Part shown: positions 50,691-59,175 of the stretch, piece after piece
How the letters are laid out: each line of letters begins with the position of its first letter
How positions within the stretch are numbered: the stretch's first letter is position 1
Assembly (NCBI GenBank): GCA_002862125.1
Contig: PHSP01000001.1
Coordinates: 620,001-684,000, forward strand
Length of the DNA: 64,000 nucleotides
From: Methylobacter sp. KS41
Lineage (GTDB): Bacteria; Pseudomonadota; Gammaproteobacteria; Methylococcales; Methylomonadaceae
Direction: 5' to 3'
The notes under the pieces: generated by a model
Database searches by the model: none
The model's input: the letters and a program-made list of their open reading frames with translations, nothing else
What the model was told of the DNA's origin: nothing
Translations under genes and position numbers: made by a program

Positions 50691-51071
50691 CTACCTGATT
50701 CCTATGGAAATTAGGCTACAATTTGTATATACTTGTCCAGGACAATGTAACGGCTTCTTTTCATTTACATCTGCATCTTCGTAATATATCCAAACTTTGC
50801 TTCCAGTTGTTTTTGCTTGTAGTGCTGCCGCCAATAACTCTCTATTGTGATTCTTTATCGCTATAAAACCCTTACATGATGGGGATACTTCTGAAGATAT
50901 CTGTAAGCATGTAAGGCCTGGATTTTTAGTATCAATTCCACCATTAACAAAAACGGTTATAATTTTAGTATTGTCTTGTATTTGGGATGCAGCAACAGCA
51001 TTAAAACTTATTAATGCACAGCTAATACAGATGCCTATAAGGAGTTTTAAATTTGAAATATTGTTTTTCAT
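50691..51071 (-). CDS. Small exported hypothetical protein
   Basis: A 126-residue protein with a signal peptide (LKLLIGICISCALISFNAVA). The mature ~98 residues include four or more cysteines (LTCLQISSEVSPSCKGFIAI, PLHCPGQVYTNCSLI), likely in disulfides. No family recognised. Third of a run of exported genes on this strand, but with spacing of 200 bases or more, so probably separate transcripts. Confidence 0.55.
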   Translation of the reverse strand: MKNNISNLKLLIGICISCALISFNAVAASQIQDNTKIITVFVNGGIDTKNPGLTCLQISSEVSPSCKGFIAIKNHNRELLAAALQAKTTGSKVWIYYEDADVNEKKPLHCPGQVYTNCSLISIGIR

Positions 51072-51624
51072 AAGGTGCCTTCACTATTGATTTGATGTCT
51101 AACTGGTTCGTGAAAAACAACATCCTAGCCACTAATAATAAAGTAACCCAACTATATTTAGTGCCAATGCCGTGCATTTTCCGCTAAATACGACGGATTG
51201 GATACGAAAATGCTTTTCACCAACCTGCTCAATGTAAATGGATTTTAGGCAAAACTACTATGTGTTTGGTTGGATATTTTTGAAATTATATATACACCAA
51301 GATTACGTTTCTTCAAAATAAATATTGATTACCTATATTTGCATCCTATGATCAGTTGCTTACCAACCTTTACCGGTCACTCTGTGATGAGTTGTTTTTC
51401 CCTTTGTTGACTGGCTGCTTCTGGCCTATTTGGTGAGGTCGCCAGTGGCTGCTTTGTGGCCCTCCAGTTCGCAGAATCTGGATTTGGCTGACTGGCCGGT
51501 TTGGAGAAACGCGACCGTCAAGAATGGGTCGACATCGGCTGATCAACTGAAAGTTAAATTTGGCTATGGCAAGATTTCACGATGTCGGATTAAATCGCAA
51601 CTAATAATATAAAAATAAAACGAA
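51072..51624. other. Intergenic region without a supported gene
   Basis: About 550 bases, AT-rich on the left and more mixed on the right. Short plus-strand frames near 51430 have no family features. No repeat shared with other parts of the window was noticed. Confidence 0.4.
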
Positions 51625-52842
51625 CTATCGTTGATCTTCATCAAACTGAAAACTCTTTTGATCAGGGAGTACTGGGTTGTGGAAGGCCGCTTGCTGTGAA
51701 GGAATCGTTCTGCCTGACCAATGAATGGAATACCCCGTCTCGCCATCGGTCTTGATTTGAATATCACCGGCAACGAAACCTTGGAAACTGGTACTACCGG
51801 TTGAAGACGTTCCTGGGGAACCAAAATCGGTTTGATAGAGCGCTTTCAGGGCCGGTGCACGTTCTGCAAGAGAAAAGCAATCAGCTCTTGTGTCTCCCCC
51901 TTGCTTTTCCGAACAAGCATCTTTACGAAATAACCCTCCGCTGGTTTTACAGGTGAGCACTTTCTCAACCACATCAACGCGGGGATGCAGAAAGCTTCCC
52001 TGATCTGGGCCTACGCTAATAACACCCACCTCAGGTTTAACAAGTTGGTAATAAGCCCAGGACGTGCTGCTTTCACTCCCATGATGGGCAATATGTAAAA
52101 CATCGACCCCTTGATTCTTTTTCATGAAGCCAAGATCAAGGAGTTTTTGAGCTACTTTGGTTTGGATGTCTCGTTGATTGGTGTCATGTTGAGAACAGCG
52201 TTCAGGCCCGGAGCCAAGATCACCATCCAAAATGTATTGGAATTTCCCGTACTCAATAAATAACGCTATCGACCGGTCATTTTCGTTCATTCTCTTTTTA
52301 TTCGGTTTTTCTTCTGAATTAAAGGGAGGAATTTCCTCGCCCAGCACAAAGCCATTTGCGGCCATAACAATCACTTGGGCTCCATTCCCGAGATCAATGC
52401 GAAACCCCAAAGGAATAGGTTTGAAAGCTCCAGCGGAAGTTTCCTTTGCTGGATCGAACAGGTATTTTTCTAACGTGATACTGCGCTTGGTTGTTCCGGG
52501 CTCATAATTTGCCCTGAGTATATCAAAGCCTCCTATTTCCTTAGCAACAACGTCCCGATATCCCATATAGTGATCCTTGTCGCCATGACTGACAATTGCG
52601 TAGTCAATTCCTTCTTTGGGGGATAATTTCAGTTGCTCCCTTAAATAAGGGACGATATTTATTCTGCCGGAGACTCGTCCAAAGTCATATAGAATTTTGG
52701 TACCATTGGGCCCAATGATTAATGTGGATCCTCCTTGTCCGACATTAATATAGTGAATTTCAAGATCACTTTGTTGGGCAAAAGCAGTGCCGGACAGAAT
52801 GATCCATATCAAGCAAAAAAATAGGGATTTATAATAGGCCAT
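51625..52842 (-). CDS. Secreted ComEC/Rec2-like metallo-beta-lactamase-fold hydrolase
   Basis: A 405-residue protein. Residues 1-22 are a signal peptide (LFFCLIWIILSGTAFA). The MBL fold is of the ComEC type: INVGQGGSTLII near 32, YDFGR near 52, VSHGDKDHYMGY at 84-95 (metal-binding H-x-D-x-D-H), FQYILDGDLG near 204 and HIAHHGSESSTSW near 250. The C-terminal part has several Cys. It probably cleaves a phosphodiester (nucleic acid or nucleotide) in the periplasm. Last gene of a three-gene unit. Confidence 0.8.
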   Translation of the reverse strand: MAYYKSLFFCLIWIILSGTAFAQQSDLEIHYINVGQGGSTLIIGPNGTKILYDFGRVSGRINIVPYLREQLKLSPKEGIDYAIVSHGDKDHYMGYRDVVAKEIGGFDILRANYEPGTTKRSITLEKYLFDPAKETSAGAFKPIPLGFRIDLGNGAQVIVMAANGFVLGEEIPPFNSEEKPNKKRMNENDRSIALFIEYGKFQYILDGDLGSGPERCSQHDTNQRDIQTKVAQKLLDLGFMKKNQGVDVLHIAHHGSESSTSWAYYQLVKPEVGVISVGPDQGSFLHPRVDVVEKVLTCKTSGGLFRKDACSEKQGGDTRADCFSLAERAPALKALYQTDFGSPGTSSTGSTSFQGFVAGDIQIKTDGETGYSIHWSGRTIPSQQAAFHNPVLPDQKSFQFDEDQR

Positions 52843-52873
52843 GAATTTTTTATTGTATCAATAGATGAAAACC

Positions 52874-53983
52874 CTATGATTTGCTATTTAACTCCAAGAG
52901 TATCTCATGAATGACTTTTCGCTTTTCTTGGTCATCAATGCTTTCACCAAGTGCAGAAAGTTTTTCATTTAAGTATCTTTGAATCTCCTTACGGTTACCA
53001 CTTTCTTTCTTGATCGAATCCAAATTCATGAAGGATGAAAGAGTCTCTATGGTTTTTTCCAGAGCACCGTAAACAACTTTGACTCCAATTCCGGTTAAAA
53101 ATCCGATGGCATTAGCATCCAGATTCATTCCTGTGTTGGTAAACACCGAGGAATCATATATGAATTGCACGACTCCACCCAAAATAGCACCTAGGGTTAT
53201 GCGTGTTCCCCAGCCTTGAAGCTTGTCTTCATTAAAGAGGTTGGTTTCGGCAAGATCGGAGTATATTTTAAGAAGATACACGCATGAACCCAGCGCTCCC
53301 CAAAGAAAGGGATTGAGATAATCCAGCACATAGCGTTGAAATGCGATCATGTAGAACCAAAAGCCTTCTTCCGGCTCTACCATATCTTGAAACCAGCCAT
53401 CAAGAAAGACATTCAACAGAATCAGCGGAAAAACCATTTGCCAGGTAATGCGGCGTATCGGTTCAGTCACTTGGTCAACTTTGAGGGAGTCGCAAAGTGA
53501 TTTCCCTGTTATAGCTTCAGGGGTGAGCAAGTTTAATTCAGCATACAACACGACGACTTGGCACATATAATCATGTGGGAGTTTTTTATCCGTTTCCCAT
53601 TTATTGAGGAGGATGGTGAGTTGACAAAGAAGGGTCGCCTTATTATTTATTGAGATTCCTTCAGGCCGGCTTGATATTTCTTTGTCAATCCCATGAGCAG
53701 CGGCATAGCGTACCAATTCCCTGACCTCTGAAAATGACACTATTTCAGTTTCGTCATTTTCCTTTCCCTCCTCATCAGCTTGTATTGCTTTGTATGCTTT
53801 TAAAACGATATAACCGAAGATAAACACATAAAAGCTGAGAAAATATGCTTTTAAAACAGGGATAAATTCTGTTTGCTCGGTAGAGTGGATAAACAGGGTG
53901 GTGGTATAAAAAGCGATACCCATTATAAAAGTGAGTATATAAATCAGCAGAAGCTTCTCTTTTAATGCACGGAGTAAATTCAT
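52874..53983 (-). CDS. Multi-pass membrane protein
   Basis: A 369-residue protein with two N-terminal membrane helices (LLIYILTFIMGIAFYTTTLF and FLSFYVFIFGYIVLKAY), a soluble middle of about 100 residues, then further hydrophobic segments (FPLILLNVFLDGWF, FLWGALGSCVYLLKIY, LGAILGGVVQFIYDSS, AIGFLTGIGVKVVYG). The charged tail (KKESGNRKEIQRYLNEKLSA) is probably cytosolic. No family is recognised. It lies 45 bases after the patatin gene and 31 before the metallo-hydrolase gene in the same orientation. Confidence 0.65.
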   Translation of the reverse strand: MNLLRALKEKLLLIYILTFIMGIAFYTTTLFIHSTEQTEFIPVLKAYFLSFYVFIFGYIVLKAYKAIQADEEGKENDETEIVSFSEVRELVRYAAAHGIDKEISSRPEGISINNKATLLCQLTILLNKWETDKKLPHDYMCQVVVLYAELNLLTPEAITGKSLCDSLKVDQVTEPIRRITWQMVFPLILLNVFLDGWFQDMVEPEEGFWFYMIAFQRYVLDYLNPFLWGALGSCVYLLKIYSDLAETNLFNEDKLQGWGTRITLGAILGGVVQFIYDSSVFTNTGMNLDANAIGFLTGIGVKVVYGALEKTIETLSSFMNLDSIKKESGNRKEIQRYLNEKLSALGESIDDQEKRKVIHEILLELNSKS

Positions 53984-54028
53984 GATTTATCCCTGTCAAT
54001 AAGTTATGCATGAGTGGGTGCGTGACCT

Positions 54029-55219
54029 TTATACCGGGTAATTCTTAATCGGCTGTTCCCCTTTGCTCATACTGGGATTCACATGCTTTCTAATCGCCGC
54101 ATCAGTTAATGCATATCCCCAGTTTATGAGATGGCCTTGATCTTGTTCGGAGAAAGCTGTTAATCGTGTAGGGATTCCTGAAAGACTCCGTGTGGTTTCA
54201 GTATCTGTGGCTATGGGATCAGAAATTTTATAATCAGCAATTTGTGTAGTAGTACCCCAATAAGTACCGCTATAGACATTCTTTTTGAAATTATCAATTA
54301 ATTGACGTTTACGAAGTGCTCGTTGTTGTTCAATCATAACGTCTGACATGCGTATGTACTGAGACCCCCAGTTCCTGTTGAATCCAGTCTTACTTAAAAT
54401 GGCATTGAACCAGCCAGGTTTTAATCCATAACCAATTTTTAACGGAGCTCCGGCATCACACACCAATACCGGATCGAAATGATCACTACTTTTAGGTTCT
54501 TCTTTCCAAATGGCTTCAAGTCCCATATTGTCATAAAGACCTCCATCAGCCAGGGTCAGTTGTTTGCGCAAGATACCCTCCTTATAATCGAAAAGGCGAG
54601 CATGCTCGGTTTTTTTCCATGCCCATTGACTGGAGTCGAGAATAAGCGGAGAAAAAAACGGCGGGAATGCACTTGAGGCACCTACTGCGTGAGCAAGCAA
54701 CATGTTTTGAGTTGGAGCTTCGCCAATTTTATAGTCATATATCGTTTCTTTGGTCATTCGGACACTGGAGCCGGTATCGTAATTGGTAGCATAAAAAATA
54801 AACTCGGGAATGCCCTTACCGGAGGGTAGGTTTTTGAGCAGAGCACCTTTAAATAGCCTTTCATCATAAGCTTTTGCAACTTTATCCCCAATGTTGTCAA
54901 AGGGCGAGAGTAAACCGGATATGACAGCCTTAATATCTAAATCTTTACTGCAAAACTCTTGCAAAGGATCAGCGATGAGTTCTTTATAATTCGTTGCCAC
55001 ATTATTGCTGTCAAATTTGAGATCATTCCAATGGATCGCAAGGTAGCCAAGCGCGATTGAGCCACCAGACACTGCGGTGATTCGGCGAAGTGTTTTCAGT
55101 AGACCAAGTTCATTGAGCCGCCACAAGCTTCCGACGGCAAACAGAGTCGCCCGGTATCCTCCGCCTGAAAGTGCTAATCCGCTTTTGTTGTTATTTTTCT
55201 TTTTAGCTTCTATTTCCAT
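54029..55219 (-). CDS. Patatin-like phospholipase
   Basis: A 396-residue lipid hydrolase. The N-terminus has the oxyanion loop SGGGYRA (19-23), the nucleophile elbow AVSGGS with Ser51, and the dyad Asp225 in LADGGLYDNMGLE. It should cleave acyl chains from phospholipids. There is no signal peptide, so it acts in the cytosol or at the inner membrane. Patatin-like enzymes are used as membrane-damaging effectors in several anti-phage systems, but here no sensor such as a cyclase is adjacent. First gene of the unit with the membrane protein and metallo-hydrolase. Confidence 0.88.
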   Translation of the reverse strand: MEIEAKKKNNNKSGLALSGGGYRATLFAVGSLWRLNELGLLKTLRRITAVSGGSIALGYLAIHWNDLKFDSNNVATNYKELIADPLQEFCSKDLDIKAVISGLLSPFDNIGDKVAKAYDERLFKGALLKNLPSGKGIPEFIFYATNYDTGSSVRMTKETIYDYKIGEAPTQNMLLAHAVGASSAFPPFFSPLILDSSQWAWKKTEHARLFDYKEGILRKQLTLADGGLYDNMGLEAIWKEEPKSSDHFDPVLVCDAGAPLKIGYGLKPGWFNAILSKTGFNRNWGSQYIRMSDVMIEQQRALRKRQLIDNFKKNVYSGTYWGTTTQIADYKISDPIATDTETTRSLSGIPTRLTAFSEQDQGHLINWGYALTDAAIRKHVNPSMSKGEQPIKNYPV

Positions 55220-55592
55220 CTTCAGTTACCTTTAGCAATATGAAATTGAAATCATCTTTGTAAAACATACATATATAGATGTCAAGTTGATTAGTAAAAA
55301 TTCTGAGTTGATCAATTATGATTAATAAAACCGCTTTCCCTTACTCATCAGAATCCGACTAGCAGTCCGTCCGATAATTAGCCGCCCTTGAAATTGAAAA
55401 GCTAGATTTTATAATACTCCTGTACTCTGCCTTATATTAAAACAAGCTCACTATGTAATAGCGAATGCTTACTAAACCCAGTAATGTTGCCACTTAATTT
55501 GAATCCATTCTTACACATCATAATATTCCATTTATCCAGCCAGCGGACTTAATTTCAATACACTTATGCAGAGTTAAATTGATGGTTGACAC
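55220..55592. other. Intergenic region upstream of the patatin unit
   Basis: AT-rich, with no gene supported. It should contain the promoter for the minus-strand patatin unit. The plus-strand Septu-like pair starts 780 bases away. Confidence 0.4.
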
Positions 55593-55698
55593 TGAATGAC
55601 AGCTTTGTGCGAATTTTCAGACTCTTGGACACACCGAACGAGTGTCGCCTGTGGGGCGCTATGTTAAGCTTAACATAGCGACCCCTTGCTGTCATTCA
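55593..55698. repeat. Nested inverted repeat with a 24-bp perfect palindrome
   Basis: Outer arms tgaatgacagc (55593-55603) and gctgtcattca (55688-55698) enclose a central palindrome cgctatgttaag/cttaacatagcg (55657-55680), flanked by ggg/ccc. It can fold into a long cruciform. It may be a REP-like repeat or a structured RNA; no second copy is visible in the window. Confidence 0.5.
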
Positions 55699-55998
55699 AT
55701 CCAGATGTCCGAATGGCAGCATGCTCACGGCAAGCGGCCATTCGATTCTAGTGTGCTAAGTGGATTATAGGTATTTATACGTATTCCGTCATCAATGCAT
55801 CAAGATCAATGACAGCTATCGGGAAGGGCTTGCGTCAGCAGCCAACCCCTTGCCGCCGGTGACATCATCCAATCGAGCGACAGCAATTAAGCTTTAATCG
55901 ACCATCGATTACGCGTGTTTTGTGGTAAATAGACGGAAAACAGTATAATTGCTTTTTATGCCATTTACTAAGACTTAAGCACGTATTTAGGAGCATTA

Positions 55999-57585
55999 TT
56001 GAACATTCAGTTTTATGTTTTATCCAGAAGCGATTTGGTACCTGATACCGGAAAATCTACGGCTTATCTCAAAATAGATCATTGGAATGACTTTGCGTTT
56101 GTTACCATGTTTCACATGTCAATCCATGATGAATCTGGTCAACTACATGATATTGGTCGAATAAAGATTGGCTTTAAAGGACAAACGACAGAAACTGACA
56201 CCTATACCAAATTACCTGACAGATTTGAAAGAGTAGGTGACAAGTTCTTTTCTCTTGGACAAGATGTCGATTTCTATCGCAATATGTCGTCATTGCCTAA
56301 TCATTTTGGCAAAGAAATTTTATTAGCGCTACGCGATATTGTTGTACAACCCGACATCATTGAAGACATAAAAGAGGAAGAAGTTTTTGGTGCGTCTTTA
56401 TTGCGCGACATTAGTCTTTCTGCTGTAAAAGGGCAGTATGCTCGAGTCCTCGAAGGTAAAGCTGAGCTCACCAACTTTAAATTTATATTCGTCAGGTCTG
56501 AAACAGAACATTTGGGGAGCATAGACCTTAGTTTCGATGTGGTAGTGGGATCCACGCCCAGCACCAACATTCATGCAGTTATTGGCCGAAATGGGGTAGG
56601 CAAAACAACTTTGCTAAATGGCATGATTGAAGCCATTACAAATCGACAAGGCGCGATTGCTAAATTCATCGATACAGTAAGGCGGCATCAAAACGAAATT
56701 TCTGATGACTATTTCAGTAGCCTTGTGTCGGTTTCCTTCAGTGCTTTCGACCCATTTAACCCACCGGATGAACAACTTGATCCTGCCAAAGGAACTTGCT
56801 ATTTCTATATTGGTTTGAAAGACCGGAAGAATGGGAAGCTCCACCGAACTATTAGCGATCTTCAGGATGATTGTGTAAATGCCTTATTAAGTTGTTTTTA
56901 TCAGCCGGAAAAGGCCAAGCGTTGGTTAAATGCGATTGATAAATTGGGGTCAGATGAAAACTTTGCCTCAATGAGGTTAGAGCGGCTAAAAGATGTTTAC
57001 TGGAAGCTTCGAGAGAGAACCGATCAAAATGAACAATCTGATTCAAACTTGTTTCGAAAAAAGTATCAAGAAAAGGTTGTCCCATTTTTATCTTGCATGA
57101 GTTCGGGTCACGCCATCGTTTTGCTCACTATAACTCGCTTAGTTGCCACCGTAGAAGAAAAGACCTTGGTATTACTGGATGAACCAGAAAGCCATTTGCA
57201 CCCGCCACTTTTATCTGCGTTTGTACGTGCGCTTGCAGATTTGCTCCATGATCGCAATGGGGTAGCCATCATTGCAACACATTCGCCTGTGGTATTGCAG
57301 GAAATTCCGCGTTCTTGTGTATGGAAGATTTACCGTGTTGGTACCAACGTCACTTCTAGCCGTCCTAGCATTGAAACCTTTGCCGAAAATGTTGGAGTAT
57401 TAACTAGTGAAGTTTTTAGTCTTGAAGTTGAACGCTCTGGATTTCACGACCTGCTTGCTAAATCTGTTGAGACAGGTAAGTCTTATAACGAAATAGTTAA
57501 AGATTACGAAAATCAGCTTGGATTTGAAGGTAGAGCTATTCTCGCAGCACTCATCGCTAACCGTGATAGGAGGTATTTGTCATGA
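55999..57585 (+). CDS. Septu-like PtuA AAA ATPase
   Basis: A 528-residue ATPase of the ABC/SMC-OLD type. Start TTG 55999 follows taggag, the only good ribosome site. Walker A GRNGVGKT at 196-203, signature-like SCMSSGHAIVLLTI near 370, Walker B LVLLDEPESHLHPP near 393 and ATHSPVVLQEIP near 430. The ~190 residues before the Walker A are unusually long and may hold a sensor part. The downstream HNH gene overlaps it by 4 bases; this pairing is the plan of Septu (PtuA-PtuB) anti-phage systems. Confidence 0.8.
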   Translation: MNIQFYVLSRSDLVPDTGKSTAYLKIDHWNDFAFVTMFHMSIHDESGQLHDIGRIKIGFKGQTTETDTYTKLPDRFERVGDKFFSLGQDVDFYRNMSSLPNHFGKEILLALRDIVVQPDIIEDIKEEEVFGASLLRDISLSAVKGQYARVLEGKAELTNFKFIFVRSETEHLGSIDLSFDVVVGSTPSTNIHAVIGRNGVGKTTLLNGMIEAITNRQGAIAKFIDTVRRHQNEISDDYFSSLVSVSFSAFDPFNPPDEQLDPAKGTCYFYIGLKDRKNGKLHRTISDLQDDCVNALLSCFYQPEKAKRWLNAIDKLGSDENFASMRLERLKDVYWKLRERTDQNEQSDSNLFRKKYQEKVVPFLSCMSSGHAIVLLTITRLVATVEEKTLVLLDEPESHLHPPLLSAFVRALADLLHDRNGVAIIATHSPVVLQEIPRSCVWKIYRVGTNVTSSRPSIETFAENVGVLTSEVFSLEVERSGFHDLLAKSVETGKSYNEIVKDYENQLGFEGRAILAALIANRDRRYLS

Positions 57586-58442
57586 TGCGACTGAGTAAGC
57601 CTAAATATAGCTTTAAAAAAACTATTGAAGCATGTAAAGCTGGTATTACTGGGAATCCCTCGCTACGAGATAAACTTTTAGCTAGTGCGTCTGATCTTGA
57701 AGCATTAGAGGTTCAATACTTAGACTTAGCTGACATTGGAAGACTATATATGATTCCACCTATCAATACTGATGGAAATAAGGATCCTCGTGTTATCTGC
57801 ATCTTGAATAAATCTCATCTAGTACAGATTTATGATCAATACTTTGTGCCAAAGTCAAAGCCAGCTGGAAAAATTTATAATGCTTTGTTAAATGCTGCAA
57901 AAGAAAAGTGTCCGTTTTGTGGTGGGATAGGTACTCCACGTAATTTAGACCACTTTTTGCCAAAAGCACATTTTCCTCAATTTGCTGTTCTACCTCTCAA
58001 TCTGGTTCCAGTATGTCGTGATTGCAATATGGACGGTAAGGGACATGCGTTTGCGACGAATGCAGAAGATCAAATCATCCACCCTTATGCAGATGATGGC
58101 AGATTCTTCTTAGAGCAATGGATATTTGCGACTTACCATGAGGGCAATGGTGCAAAACCAGGTGAATTTGAATACTATACTTTACCACCTGATAACTGGT
58201 CTGCTGTTGATAAAGCAAGAGTTAAGAATCACTTTAAAGACTTTAATTTGGCTAAGCGTTATGGGACTAAAGCAGGGCAACGATTGGGTACAGAATTGCT
58301 TCAAATTAAGAATATGAAGCAGATAGGTTTCGATAGAGAGATTATCAAGAGTATTCTTCTGCAACCTGGGGTAGATGCTGCGCCATTCGCCAATCATTGG
58401 CAAATGGGTATGTACCAAGCTTTGATGCATACAATACATTGA
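57582..58442 (+). CDS. Septu-like PtuB HNH endonuclease
   Basis: A 286-residue nuclease, start ATG 57582 in an ATGA overlap with the ATPase. The HNH core lies at 110-150: CPFCGG (Cys110, Cys113), NLDHFLPKAHFPQF with Asp123-His124, NLVPVCRDCNMDGKGHAF (Cys145, Cys148). The C-terminal ~130 residues are helical. In Septu the nuclease is thought to cut DNA once released or activated by the ATPase; here that is by analogy. Other AAA-HNH pairs exist, so the exact system subtype is uncertain. Confidence 0.8.
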   Translation: MMRLSKPKYSFKKTIEACKAGITGNPSLRDKLLASASDLEALEVQYLDLADIGRLYMIPPINTDGNKDPRVICILNKSHLVQIYDQYFVPKSKPAGKIYNALLNAAKEKCPFCGGIGTPRNLDHFLPKAHFPQFAVLPLNLVPVCRDCNMDGKGHAFATNAEDQIIHPYADDGRFFLEQWIFATYHEGNGAKPGEFEYYTLPPDNWSAVDKARVKNHFKDFNLAKRYGTKAGQRLGTELLQIKNMKQIGFDREIIKSILLQPGVDAAPFANHWQMGMYQALMHTIH

Positions 58443-58591
58443 TAACCAGCGAGTGAAGCCCGCTCAGCTATGGCTGTTTATTCTTTAGTCACACGTCAAG
58501 ATTAACATAGTACTTTACTCCTTCTCGAACGGCTCTTATTCAAGGTTAACCGCCATTGACTGGAAAACAGTGGCTGTCTCCTCCTGGCCGG

Positions 58592-58684
58592 CAGCTGATA
58601 TTCGTCAGCCTGAAAAATCCCTTTCTCCATACCTGTCATTCAGATTTATAAATTTCCAACGCTGCCATCGGCAACAGCCGACCC
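58592..58684 (-). repeat. Dispersed 92-bp hairpin-ended repeat, copy 3
   Basis: Reverse-oriented copy of the repeat at 36218, matching almost base for base (cagctgatattcgtcagcct ... ctgccatcggcaacagccga). Its outer end abuts the inverted repeat of a RIT-type deletion derivative, exactly as copy 1 abuts the full RIT element. The stretch 58443-58591 holds no gene. Confidence 0.75.
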
Positions 58685-59092
58685 CTATGTATAGTGCCCA
58701 ACTATGAATAGAAGCGATTTATTTCGATGCGCACCCCACGAGTTACCAGATATTACTAATAGAGCGCTATACATAGTTTAATGCTTGAAGGAACTGCGTC
58801 AAATCATCACCAGTTGGATGATAACCATAAACTTTGAAATGCATGGCGACATTCAAGCAAATGAAAGATGAAATCATCAACGAAGGGTGCCAATTGGCAC
58901 TCAAACAACTATTTGTATATACGGTGGTTGGCAGAGTTCATAGAATTTTTTGAAGTGAATGAATTTTTACCTCAGAACCACGGCAAAACTATGTAAAGCT
59001 TTTTGGCTGAGAGTTAATGGAAATGTCTGTAAAATCAGGCTTTGCCACCGATAAAAATTCACGGCTATACATAGTTGGGCACTATACATAGT
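58685..59092. mobile_element. Non-autonomous deletion derivative of a RIT-type element
   Basis: About 408 bp bounded by ctatgtatagtgcccaacta at the left and its inverted copy at the right (arms of about 26 bases with one mismatch). The arm layout, ctatgtatag-spacer-aactatg-atag preceded by ccgacccc, parallels the arms of the full RIT element. Inside, on the minus strand, survives the end of a third-recombinase gene (58767). It must depend on recombinases supplied in trans. Confidence 0.75.
58767..58850 (-). pseudogene. 3' end of a RIT recombinase C gene
   Basis: The minus-strand frame ends GYHPTGDDLTQFLQALNYV and a TAG, closely parallel to the end of the intact recombinase C (YHPSDDALIQFLQSL). 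In both elements the stop lies next to an aactatgt(a/g)tag word. All catalytic parts are missing. Confidence 0.7.
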
Positions 59093-59100
59093 GAAGAGGG

Positions 59101-59175
59101 TTTTTAGTCTGGCGGTCGCGGTGTACTGAGCAGGATGACTGCGGAGAACTCTCTCCGCGACCGGTAGACTAAAAA
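59101..59175. repeat. Nested hairpin next to the IS91-like element
   Basis: tttttagtctggcggtcgcg (59101-59120) pairs imperfectly with cgcgaccggtagactaaaaa (59156-59175), and gcggaga-actc-tctccgc forms a perfect inner hairpin (59141-59158). The structure starts 9 bases after the RIT derivative and could be a terminal (ori/ter-like) part of the IS91-type element. Confidence 0.45.
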
